DNA from: Aculops lycopersici
Lineage: Eukaryota; Arthropoda; Arachnida; Trombidiformes; Eriophyidae
Assembly (NCBI GenBank): GCA_015350385.1
Contig: WNKI01000001.1
Span: forward strand, 9,199,800 to 9,263,799
Direction: 5' to 3'
Length of the DNA: 64,000 bases
Under the pieces are notes generated by a model. The model had not been told where the DNA came from and ran no database searches. It was given only the letters and a program-made list of their open reading frames with translations. A program made the translations under genes and the position numbers. This document shows positions 39,301-50,917 of the stretch, in pieces; the stretch's first letter is position 1; the number at the start of each line of letters is the position of its first letter.

Positions 39301-41625
39301 GCTTGAGTTTTTTCGGATGGATTGAAATTATGGTTATAGAATCAAGTGGATGTCATGGAACAACAAGTGTTTTTCTCCTCAATTAGCTAAAGTCGCCAAG
39401 ATACGCTGCTTGACGTTCGGCGCTCGGATTTCAAAACGTAAACATTGCGCGTGTTATGGTGCATGCTGCATCTCCCAAGTTTGGTGCGCACCAAAGGTCA
39501 TGCTGCAACTGCAGCCCGAAGCTCAACCCTGTTGGTTTCTACGCTTTGTGTGAGATTTTTGAAGCGTAACGCACGAGAGGCGCCCGGGCCACTTGTTGCT
39601 CTTTGATTTTGAATTCAGCAATGGATGTGTCCCAATCGATATCGACAGTACTCGGCTGACTTTCGAGGCAGTAGTCGCCCTTTGCTGCCTCTTCTACGGA
39701 GTTGGGCAACATCCTAGGATATAAACCTTGGCCTCGTTTAATCTTTTGGTTGGTTCATTGGCTTTCTCAAGCGAGCTGAAGTTTTTGTGACGCGCAAACT
39801 CTTTGGGTTGCTCACTTGAGAGTCTCAAGTTTTGAGGCTAACAACACAAATCGAGCTTACATGTTTATTATTCACTTGATGATTGCCAACTCCACTCAAC
39901 TCACCTGTTTTTCTATTGATTGCTACCGCCAGGCGAACACCTATTAGCTGGGGAGAGCACACCAATTTTCGTTGGCTTACCTCTTTAGCTGTGTTTTCGG
40001 ATTGGAAACAGAGTTCATTGTTCATTCTATTTGAAGCTGCCTGCCATTTCATGGTAAGTTTGTTGCTTTGGTTGCTGCCAAGTAAGCGCTAAACGTTGCG
40101 TTTTATGTTACGTGGTGCATAATACAACGACAGTAGTAACAGTAATAGTAGCAACAATAACAATTGGAGGAAATGAAGCCGCCAAAAGCAACCACCAAGA
40201 CGACAAGTGTCTCTCCTGTTGCGTGTAGCTCGCTATCTTTACCATTGCGAGCCCCACGATTCAACGCAACATTTTGATCTCTCGTGGCATTGAGATTTGA
40301 ATTTGATCGGCACGAAAGTGTAGCCGAATAGAGTTTTCACCTGTCGACGGCGGCAGGTGTGGCTTCCGGCGTCAACACGACAATCTAATCTAGAGCCCCG
40401 CGCGCAATCCACTTGCCGGGGATTTCCTGATCCTGATCCTGTTCCTTGGAGTAGGATTAATTTTGAGTGGAAGGTTAGCGATGTGTGATAACAATGCTCA
40501 GTAACAACAAGTGGGCGGCGCACAGGCGAGAAATCCTTCTCCAACCGCAAATACGAGTTCGAGTTCATTATTTTCTGTTTACCCCATTTGTTGTTGTTGT
40601 TTGAAGCAGACGATGAGGGCGTCGGCGGTAGCAGCAAACGATTTTACAAGTTGTTACGTGGCAACAGAAACAGCAACGACGACGATCTTCGTGTAATTGA
40701 CCCAAACTTAGAGGATTAGTCCGTAAAGCAGGCGACTAGAATCTCGTGACGTAACTGCCGCCGACTACAACCTAAACACATGGCCTCGCTTCGCTTCTCC
40801 TCGCCTCTTGCTGCCAATGAATGAGAAACTAATTGGAAGCATCTACGAGAGAGCAGGTAGAAACGACGATTCTGTCTTGGAATCCTGGTTTCATTTACAA
40901 GTGCGAGCTAAGAAATGATTAATATTGTGCATGTTTTTATCATCACTGTTACGTTGCGCTCCCGGAATAATCCGTCGCTCTTGAATCCTCAGGAGCGAGG
41001 GAAGGGGTGGCTAATTGTTAGTCGTTTGCCGATCAACAAGCAAGACGATTATAGAATTTCCGAGATTTGTGTGAAAGTCAGTAGAAGTTGTTGATACCTG
41101 TGCAATATGTGTCAAGACATTTACCATCCTGCAAGTCTTTAATTACACTGACACTGAGGTTGGCACGTTAGCAAAAAGGACGGAAGATTCATTTGCGAGG
41201 AGTGTCACTTTACTCTAGGGAAACTTCCAACATTTTGATCGTCGGGGAGTCTGCCTGCCATCAGACGACAGTTGGTTTGAAGCTCTATATCTTTCTTTCC
41301 AGGTTAGAGAAATCTGATCAAATTTGCAGTGTTCAAAGCTGTAAAATCCCAAAAAAAAAATCAAATAATCGATTGCATAACTAGCATTCGCTTGGTCTAA
41401 TTTATTAGTCCCTCGATCCTCTTTCATCGCAGCAATTGATCGTACATGTAGTATGATTTTTTCCAATATCATCTCACCAGACAGACGATGAATATCTTTT
41501 GCGTCGTGTTTCAGTCGAATTTTTGATTGGTAATTATTGTTGGATAATCTGTTATAATCTCCGATAGATAATAGATATATAAATAATAATAACAATTTGT
41601 GAATCAAGTTTTCATATCATTCTTC
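36301..41625. other. Long gene-free, microsatellite-bearing region
   Basis: These 5.3 kb contain no gene I can support. They hold (GA)n runs at 37383-37409 and 37819-37838, a perfect 13-base palindrome at 38120-38152, and many short open frames without domains. In a region with a gene every 2.5 kb elsewhere, this gap is notable. It may hold regulatory DNA, an RNA gene, or exons too small or too divergent to recognise. Confidence 0.45.
38120..38152. repeat. Perfect 13-base inverted repeat
   Basis: AGGGACGTATACA and TGTATACGTCCCT flank a 7-base loop. It contains two TACGT/ACGTA half-sites, as bZIP-like factors bind. No gene is adjacent. Confidence 0.85.
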
Positions 41626-42121
41626 ATGTCCAACGCAAACTACCCAAAGCAATCCGAGCAACCACCTCCACCCGTGCATCCGATGGAAGCCAATCAGATT
41701 ATCAGTGCAAATGGGGTAACACGATCCAAGATGGGAACTGGAACGGTGCAGGTACCAATGCAGGTACCTCCCCAAACTCCGATTATTAATGTAACTGCGG
41801 CCCCGGAACGTGACCCAAATATGTGTCATTGTTGCGGCTGTACTTGTCCCTATTGGGCTTGCATTATTGTGTTTGTAGTGGTGAGTAATGCTGAGAAAGA
41901 AACTAGGAATTCTTTGCAAATACCTACAAAGTTTGTCCCAATCCAATAGACAATCGAGTTTAAATTAGAAACTAACCAATTCTCATCTTCTGTCTATATA
42001 AAAATGTTTTCAATCCAATCCAACATGGATGCAGGTCATAATTGGGTGCATCATCAGTACCGTCCTCACTCTAACACTCAAGCCGTACGACGTAATTATT
42101 TATGAAAACCCCAAGCACTAA
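41626..42121 (+). CDS. Small cysteine-rich membrane protein, two exons (41626-41880, 42035-42121)
   Basis: Exon 1 ends at a GTGAGT donor (41881) in phase 0. The acceptor GCAG at 42031-42034 opens exon 2, which runs 28 codons to a stop. The joined product has 113 residues: a Pro/Gln-rich N-terminus, a CHCCGCTCPYW cysteine cluster, one membrane segment formed across the splice (WACIIVFVV joined to VIIGCIIS), and a short tail ending YENPKH. Joining the exons completes the membrane segment, which supports the intron. The cluster next to the membrane could be palmitoylated or bind metal. I do not recognise the family. Confidence 0.7.
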
Positions 42122-42399
42122 CTTGATGCTTCTTGCCAGTTTGACTGCAACCATATTGTTGACACTGGTTCAGTCGCCACTCAATGTCATGTGAGCGGCG
42201 CTTTGCTAATCGTCTGGCCACTCGAACTTGAACACTGAGCTCAAAGGCCACTTGTTGCATGGTAGTTGCGGTTACACTTGTTGCTGCTTTTGAGTGGATT
42301 GACCAGTCGAGTGGCCGGCGGTAGTAGCGGCAGCATCAGTTGGCGGCTGATCCGTTCGCGCCGATGAGGAAGCGAGCTGGTTGATGATGACCATCCAAC

Positions 42400-42468
<69 letters not shown>

Positions 42469-45400
42469 TCAACATCAACATCAACATCAACAACAACATC
42501 AACATCAACATCAACATCAACATCAACATCAACATCAACATCAACATCAGCAACAACACAAAACGACAGCTACAGGTGAACCGTTAGTCAGTCAATTTGT
42601 GGGCAACCAACAACGAGTGGCCGGCGCCGCATGCATCTCGTAGTGTCGGGATAAATCACAGTCGTAGAAAGCGAGTGGCGCCAGTGCCAAACACTAGCTG
42701 ACCGCTCGCAGGCAATGATCGTACCGGAAGTCGCGAGAGTTTCGCTTCTGCTGTTACCGCTTCTGTTGCTGCCTTGGTGCTGACACGGCCAGCTCACGAG
42801 AAGACAACGACGCCGACGAGTGTAATGATGATGATGCTCTTTGGTGGCAGCGATGGCTCACTTTTATTGCCAACTTTTGGTTAGCCCTCTAGCTAGCTGG
42901 TAGCCAAAAGTAAAGACTGCAGTCCAGAAAAAAGAGCTACGCTGGCGAGCTGGCCGCCAGGTGAGCGCGTAAACGAGTGGCGCAATTGAAATGTTAACCA
43001 CTCGGTATTTACGCCTCGCCCGCTAGTATTAGTGATAGCAGGTTAACCGACTGGCCGACTGACCAGAGGACTATTTGGCCTTAAGTTTGAGGAGAGGAGA
43101 AGTTTGCCTGATGAGCCGCATCACTTGCCGGCAAGCTAACTGGCTGGCTAACCGACCACGATTTTCGCATCCCTCGTCGTCGGATGGGAATTGGAGCTTC
43201 TGGTTAGTGTCGTTGTTGTCGACTGTCTAGCTAAAGCTAAAGCTAAAACCAAAGCTAGAGCTTGAGTTTATATTATATTAGCTGCCTCTGCTAGTTTTGC
43301 TCGAGAAAGGCAAATCGCATCTAGCAACAGAAAGAGAAAAGTGGATCGCGTTAATCGAAACGAGTTTTCATTTGAATGCTCGGCGGCTGGTCCACTGTGT
43401 TCCAGCGGCAACTGTTCCAAAAACTGGCCGCCGGCGCCAGTCGCATCATCAGCGGCAGCAACAGCAACAGCAACAGGTGGGTAGGGGAGAGATGCTCGCT
43501 AGATGATGGGAGTCGCATCTTCTCGCATTTCGCCTGCCGCCGCTGGTGTCGAGCTTGTGGTGCTACTGGCGCCGGCCAATGCTGACGGTGACGCCGTCGC
43601 CGGTGGCCGGCATTGGTCGCGCGCTCCGCCTGCACAGGTAAAGTCTGGCGCTGCCTTTGAATCAACAGGTGTGACCCCTCGAGCTAATGGAGAGCCAGTG
43701 GTCGATGTTGTTGTTGTTGTTGTCGTGATTATGCCACTTGTTTCTAGTTGTACCGGTCAGCAGCTAGCTAGCCAGCCAGCCAGACAGACAGCCAGCCAGC
43801 AACCGACTGGCCAGCTCATGACATTGGCCACTTTAAGGGGACGGAGCTTGTTGTTGCTGATCAAACTAGAGAGACTTACCAGCTAACTAACTAACTGAAC
43901 AACTGACCGACCAAATAACTGGTGGTTGTCGATGGAGCCGACGATATTGACCAGTCGCCAGTTTGATGGAATTATAGAAGCAGAAGTCTCATTGGAGTTA
44001 AGGTGCACAAGTTAATATGGCAAGATTTAGAATGAGAGAAAAGTAAAAAGTTAACTTGACCCAATTGCGCTCCTCTCTCTCTTTCTCCGTTGCTCTGATG
44101 TCGTCGTCGTCGTCTTGTTCTTAGTCTCATCTCCTCGGCTCACCTGTTGCTCTCGCAAGCCGACTGTTTGCTTAGTGCGCGCAACCTTCGCAGGTATCGA
44201 TGGCCGCGCCAACAGGCCATGCATAGCTTACCGCGCACTTGTTGCTGCGCTCAACTATTCGGCTTGTCTTTTGGCAAGCGCGAATCAAGGGCTTTGCTCA
44301 TTTCTCGTCACCTTGGCCACGCCTCTTCGTTTCTCTCTCCCTCTCTCTCTCTCCCTATCGACTCTCGGCGGATAAGGATGGCATTGAGCGGTGACTGGGT
44401 GAGTTAACTTTAGTTAGAGCTGCAGCTCGAGTTAGTCGGCTCAGTTGCAGTCTCTATGCAGCCGGCTCAATCAACGACGTGACAACTACAACAGCAACAG
44501 CAACAACACCATCAACATCAACATCATCAACAACAACAACTACCACTACGGTGTCAATAACAACGAGAGCGTCAGTGCAGCGGCTGCAGTCGTCGCCGGC
44601 GTCGCATCGTGTCGCATCACAACCGCCACCAGTCCATCATCATCGTTACATAACTCAGTGAGTTTGCGCGTGCGCCTACACTACAACCACCTGTCAGAGT
44701 TGAAGTCACCTGTTGCGCTGCAATGGCCAACTCTAGTTAGCCAGCCAGCCAGCCAGCCAACCGGAAGGTTCAGCGGATCGGGAGGTGAGAGTTGGGAAAA
44801 ATTATTTTCTCTGCTCGTGTCAAATCATTAGTGAGCATCCACCACCACTTCCACTATCTCTGCTTAGCTTACTGACTTAGCAAACTAGCAAAGCGACCGC
44901 CTGTTGCTAGTTGAGAGTTGGGAGGCAAATTAGCTAGTCGACAGGTAGATAGAGGGGGAGCTGTGATATAACTCCGTGTGTCTGTGAGAAGCGCGAGCCA
45001 CTTTCTTTACAGAAGTCGCATCATCATCGAAACCACATGCTGGCTTACCAACTGAGCACACGCACTGCCACTCCATTCATCATTCATTATATCAACTAGT
45101 TTTCCATTGCCACACGCGTAGGAGGCCAACTGAAAACCCACCACAACCAACGATCAACAAGAAGTAGTGGCGAACGAGTTACCTGCTTCAATTGGTCTCG
45201 CTGCCTCTTTGAACTTCCTTTGGCTTCTATCGGCTGCGCCATCGACGCGCCGAGATTGCAACAAGATATTGAGGTGGCTCTGCATAGATAGAAGTAAATC
45301 AGTTAACTAACTAACTCACATACCTACCGTCATTTTCAACTTTACTCGAAAAAAACTAATCTGAACTCAACAACACTCAACCACGACACAACAAACTTGT

Positions 45401-46304
45401 CACTCAACTCGCCGTAAATTACAGCACAGCCAAACGTTTGAAGTGCAGAAAGCGCGATAGAAACAGAAACATAAACAGAGAGAAAGAGAAAGAGAGGGAG
45501 AGAATCAAATAGAAGACAGAAAACCGCTTCGCCATTTCTCTTTAGTCAAGTGAAGTAAGGTGAACGCTAAGTCACACAACAACTTGTGTCAAATTGTTAG
45601 CCTGTTCACTTATTTGCAACAGGTTGTTTGCTAGTTAGTCGCTCGCCTGACTTCAGTCAGATTAATAAGCTCCACGTGCGCAACACTTCATAGTGTTCAC
45701 GAACGAGTAGTAGCTAGTTCATCAAGTAGCCGGACGGAGAGACGCAAAGACCGCCACAAACACAGGCGACGTGAGGAAGAATAAGAACAGAGACGAAGTG
45801 CGATGCCCTTTGGTTGGCGCACTTACCCGAGAGTACACTATTTCTCTAAAAGAGCAACCGTGCAACAGGTGAGGGGACATTTCATATCTAAAGTCGAGGC
45901 CATTCGTAGCTGATCCCCTCGAGTCAGTTAGCTCGCGTGACCAACAAAAACTAATTCTCCACAAGCAAGCCGCAAGCTTTTGGGGCCTCGAGGTTCGCAG
46001 CAAAAAAAAGGATAACAGTAGTGAAAAACATAACAAGAATTAGTTACCAGTAGCAAGTCAAGTCTATTAAACCAAGCTCAACATCACAAGACCAGACTAG
46101 ATTAGACAACAGCAACAACCTGCTGATCCGCGGCGGCCTAGCACACAGTTCCCCCATTATCAGTTTCAGTACCAGTCCCAGTCTTAGCCCCACTGAAGCC
46201 GTGCACAAGGGTAGTGGCAATCAGCTTGCTCACAGGTGAACAGTCGAGGCCAGGTTATCTTGATCAATCACTAGGTAACTGAGTAACTGGCTGTTGATAA
46301 AATC
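42122..46304. other. Long gene-free, repeat-rich region upstream of the ABHD gene
   Basis: 4.2 kb rich in simple repeats: (CAA)n then (CATCAA)n at 42402-42550, AGCTAA repeats near 43226-43262, AGCC/AGAC repeats near 43770-43801, and (CAA)/(ATC) runs near 44490-44550. Long open frames here are products of these repeats. The last kilobase, A-rich with CAACA runs, is likely ABHD promoter and 5' UTR. No gene called. Confidence 0.45.
42402..42550 (+). repeat. Compound microsatellite (CAA)n(CATCAA)n
   Basis: About 53 bases of pure CAA pass into about 95 bases of CATCAA hexamer with an occasional CAACAA interruption. Confidence 0.95.
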
Positions 46305-49300
46305 ATGGATTTTCTGTCGTGGTCCGCGTCGTCACCCTCGGCGCCACAACAGCAACCGCAGCAACAGCAGTACAAGCCACCTGTTGCCTCTTTTCCCCTG
46401 GATTTGGCCCAACGCTTTCGCCTGTTCGCCTTTGGCGAAATTCCCCCAGAATCAACAACGACATCAACACCGACCACCACCACAACAAGAATTATATCAA
46501 CCATTAATCCTAGTGAAACATTTGATCAATCCCATGCCAACACATTAGCGGTAGCAATTTCAAATCAGAAGCCATCTCCGATCTCATCACTAGAATCGCC
46601 ACCATCACCATCAAGTTCATCTTCATGGTCATTCGCCTCAGCAACCGGCGACGTCAATCAGCATGAGCAACAAGCTGGAAGAGATTCATTATATCATCAT
46701 CTACAAACTTATGTCAACCTAAACTCAGTGAGAGAAATGATTGGCCAGCATGCGGTTGAGTTGGTGCTCATATTAGTGATAATAACTTATTTAATTTATT
46801 ACTTCACCAAGATTTCAAGCGTAAGTAGCGAGAGAAAAAGTGGAGCTGTGTGACCTCAATGAGATTCAACTGAATCACCATCAACTGCCGGCTAATCTAA
46901 TCATATTGGCAGGTGGCAATTTTTCTATCTCTCTTTCCTAGCTCTCACCTGTTACCTTTCTGCTGGTTATCTAACCGATCTTAACCTTCCTTTTCTCTCT
47001 ATCATTTGCGCTAATCGATAACTCAACTCCTCTGAGCAGCGACCCAAACTTATCGGCGATCGTAGGAGCAAATTTGTCAAGGTTATCAAGAATCATCTAG
47101 GCGAAACACTAAACCATCGATTCAGTCCGCTGATCTATTTTTGGGGTACAAATCCTCAAACCTGTCTCTTTGGTTATCTGCTTGGAAAGACAGCCAAAGA
47201 GGAAGATATGCCAAGGAGTAAATTTCAACGCCAATATCTCTACATCAGTGACGTGCAATATTTGACTTCAAATGTTGATCTCTCCTCCTATTACCAGCCG
47301 CTGGGTTCCCAGAAATTGGTTCACAAGTCAAAGTTTCCCTTGCGATTGAAGCAACGTCTCGCTGGCCACCAGGATCACGATGATTTGAATATAACCAACG
47401 ACGACGAGGTAGAGGAGGATCATGTTTCCAATTCGGTTGGCAGCCAGTTGGATGCAAACCTCCGCTTGGCCTTGAGCGGAATGCTCAAGTTTAGTGACGA
47501 GCGCAGGTCGATGGACGAGTTGATAATATCAAATGGTGGCGAAAAATCCAAGTTGCAACCTTCAGTGGAGGTTATAGCTGTGGGTGACAGTGGCACAGGT
47601 GAAGCTGGGGTCGTGAAGGCAACAGGTGGAGAGGACCAAGAGCAGCTCGAGCAGTCACAACGGTCACAGCAGTCACAGCAGCAGCAGCAACAACAACAAC
47701 AACAACAGCAACAACAGAAGCAGCTGATTCGACAGAATCTCTCCACCGTTTCGTCGTCAGCGTCCTCAGCTTCCGGTTGCTCGTCGGCCGACTCGGGTGT
47801 CTTTAACGCAAGTCGCTCAAACTCAAGCTCTGGCTCCGGTTCGGCAAGTCGCTCGTCGTCGGCCTCGTCGTTGAGCGAGGTTTGCATAACAAGCGGTGCC
47901 AGCAGCAGTAGTGGCGGAAGCTCGAGAGGCTCCACCACCGGAAATGGCCAAGTAAAACATGGAACGTCGTCGTCGTCGAACAACGGAAATCAGAGTTCGT
48001 CGGAGGAGACCAACTCAACTACGGCCGAGCTGGAGGAGTCCGAGTCGGAGTTGAGCAGTGAGTGCGAGTGCAAGAGGAGCTACGAATCGGTGCGGCCAAG
48101 GAGGCGACTCGCCGAGGATCACCACGATTTTGAGGACCATGAAGTCGAGCAGCAGCGACGTGAGCAGCAACAGAAGCAAGAACAAGAACAACAGCGACAC
48201 TCTGAGGATCTAGCGCAAGAGATCAACTGCACGGAGCGACAAGAGTTTGGACAGTGCGCCTTGGACTGGCATTTGGATAGTCACCGCAATTATCATGAAC
48301 ATAAACAGGTGGCCCTCATTTCGGCCGGTATGACAACAGGTAGCGACAAGAAGTATGTGACGGACACGGTGAAGACTCTCGACTCAATGGGCTTCGAGGT
48401 TTGCGTGTTCATTCGAAGGGGAGTCGGCGGGCTAACTCTAAGTTCGGCCAAGTTTTTCTCGCCCTCCAAGTGGCGCGACTTTGAGGCCGCGGTGCAAAGT
48501 GTGAGGCAACAAAGACCAAATGTTAGACTGGTCGCGGTGGGATTCTCCTTTGGTTCCATTGAATTATGCCGCTACCTTTCGATGAGCGGCGAACAGTCAC
48601 TTGTTGATGCTGCCCTACTGGTCTCATGTCCCTTTGACCCTGAAGCGGGAGGGCGAAATATGAGAAAGCGGGCGCTCAATAGGAAGATCGACGCTTATCT
48701 GGCCAAGAATTTGGGCAAACAACTGCATTGGGCTCTATACGATGGTTCGCTGCAGGCCGTCTGTAAAGGTACTAGCGAGATTCAGTCAACTCAAGCTCCG
48801 GACAACAGCAAGCCGCTTGGCTCTGGGCACGAGAGTAGACAACAGATTAGCAATTATCATGGATCAATGATAAACTTGGCCTCGTTGCCGAAGATTAAAT
48901 CGTTGGTTGAGTTCGAGGATGAGATCAATAGGCGCATCCAAAATTATCCAAATAGCGAGGCCTACGCCGACGACAGTCGATTAAGTGAGCACTTGAAACA
49001 CATACAAACGCCCACTTTGTGCCTGAGTAGCGAGGACGACTTCATGGCTCCGCTAAAGCTGCTTCCGGTTGCGCAAATTGCAGAGAATCCAAACCTTTGC
49101 ATGGTGTTGACTCGTCGCGGTGGCCACATGGCGTTTGTCGATGGATTGGTGTGGCCAAAGAAGCCGTATTTCGCGCAGAGAATCATCAGAAGTTACATGG
49201 GCGCCATTGAGGAGTTTTTATCGCGCGCCTCAAATAGAGGTAATGTTGTTGTTGCTGCTGATGCTGATGAAGAGAATGGAGACAAAACTATGATTAGTAT

Positions 49301-49409
49301 GGACAATATCCAATTCCATCATCAACTAGGATCCAGTGAGAAGCAGGTAGTCGGTCAGACGCCACAGTACCAACCACCTGATATCAAGATTCAAATGGCC
49401 AACCAGTGA
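46305..49409 (+). CDS. ABHD1/2/3-type alpha/beta hydrolase with large low-complexity insert (exons 46305-46820 and 47040-49409)
   Basis: Exon 1 ends at a GTAAGT donor (46821) in phase 0. The acceptor GAGCAG ends at 47039, and the frame is open into the long second exon, giving 961 residues. Residues 150-168 form a membrane anchor, followed across the splice by the family's SRPKLIGD start and CLFGYLLGK. About 260-570 is a Gln/Ser/Glu-rich insert, including an uninterrupted Gln tract. The hydrolase core resumes near 590: an RRGVGG loop, the nucleophile in VGFSFGS (Ser675), an acid in CLSSEDDFMAP (Asp838/839) and the histidine in RGGHMAF (His868). ABHD1/2/3 proteins are membrane lipases of about 410-430 residues, and ABHD3 cleaves phospholipids. 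The subtype is not assigned. Confidence 0.88.
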
Positions 49410-49790
49410 GCCAAATATGATAATAATAGTGTGCCAGTTTTATAAGAGTTGTAATAATCTAGATGATCTCAATAAATCTTATCTCCAATACTCGAAATTT
49501 AAGCATAATTTGTATTTTACGTTCGATGATATTTCATGGGCCCAAATAATTAACTTGAACCTGAAATCGTTTTCCTGTTGTTACTTTGAGATCATTCTTT
49601 GGTTCTTAAAGTGCGCTTGTGCATTGGTCAATCCGAGCTCCTTTTGAGGCTTCCATGTGATCACCGTGACCACGCAGTTCGAGGGGCACCCAATGAGATG
49701 ATGCAAATTTGTGGGGATTTTGTGGACACGTTACTATGGAATTAACTCACGAACTATGGACAAGATAGAATAGAATACTAGGATGCAAAC
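49410..49790. other. ABHD 3' UTR and spacer
   Basis: AT-rich, with AATAAA near 49469 as a likely poly(A) signal. Nothing else is seen. Confidence 0.5.
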
Positions 49791-50850
49791 CTTGTGCAAA
49801 AATCACTATTATCCACAGAGTTATGGTCTTTCAGGTGAAAATGAGGCCTCGGAGGATTGTTGAGCAAAATCCCCAAACCCCGTGCCCGACTGACTCGGAC
49901 GGAGGTGCAGCCACACAACTGCATACCTGAGCAGTATTGTGCAGATTTTGATGCCTTCTGCGCATATGGTTCGCCCCCGGGACCCCCGATCATCTAGCGA
50001 CCTGAATCAAGATGGAGCTTGTTCAAAAATATAAACACTGTACTACGGGTATGGAATCAGTCCGCTAAGTTGAGCAGAACATACCGCAAAAAACCGCTTC
50101 CAAAAGTCATTCGTAATTCCGAAGTTATGATAGCTAGCAGGAAAATAAACATTGCAATCGACTTGGAAGTTGGATTCTGAGCATCCGGTTGCCTTGAATG
50201 TCTGCAATCGTGTATATTTTCTGCAATTTAGATGTCACTAAAAAACGGTTTTCTTTGCCATGATCCATGCAACTTGTAGAATCAAATCCGAGAGCATTCT
50301 GATGGATCATCACTTTTGGATTGCTCACATCGGAGCTCGAAGCACCAGGTGTTTGAGGGGCCCGAGGGCGATCTAAAAGCGCAATAGGTACCAAGATTTG
50401 CACACTTCATCACACAAGTGCAACTAAGACCGGGAACCCTTAACAGGGTAGCTATGTCGTAATGTTCCGGAATATGTTCAAACAAATTCTAAAGGGCCGA
50501 AGATTACCTCGGTGGTCATAACTTGAGAACTGATGGTGACTTTTGGAAGCGGTTTTCTGCATTAGATCAAGCTCGAACCAGCGGATCCATTGAGCATGAG
50601 TTATACTAAGTTAACTCTCTAAACAAGTCCCTACATAAAAGCGTTTCGCTAGGTGATAGGGGATCCCGAGGGCGACCTAAACGCACCGTGTGCGTCAAAT
50701 TCTGAACACTAATGCGCAGCCACATAGCACATACCCCCCGACTCCGATTGTTCAGCTCCGAAGCAGAGTTCTGACGATATGCTCACACCCCTAAAAAGGC
50801 CCCATTTTCACCTCAATTGTCATAAATCAGTAAATTATTCCAATACTTGG
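49791..50850. repeat. Cluster of about 305-base repeats, one inverted and two direct
   Basis: A unit of about 300-310 bases occurs three times with much divergence. The unit at about 50190-50500 and the unit at about 50500-50820 are direct repeats. Paired blocks are 50343-50365 with 50650-50673 (both AGG...CCCGAGGGCGA), 50231 with 50537 (CGGTTTTCT) and 50486 with 50786. A third unit at about 49800-50130 is inverted: 50084-50109 pairs with 50537-50561, 49962-50002 pairs with 50647-50684, and 49832-49849 pairs with 50799-50815. No open frame of note lies within. It may be a satellite-like or non-autonomous mobile repeat. Confidence 0.75.
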
Positions 50851-50917
50851 ACCTAGCTTGTCTCTTTGTGCTGGGCATTTGCAAACATAACGAGTTTGCA
50901 CGTCGATTTTATTGAGC

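Noticed and set aside
42272..42559. Poly-Leu/Met and poly-Asn/Ile frames
   Set aside because: Pure translation products of the (CAA)n(CATCAA)n microsatellite.
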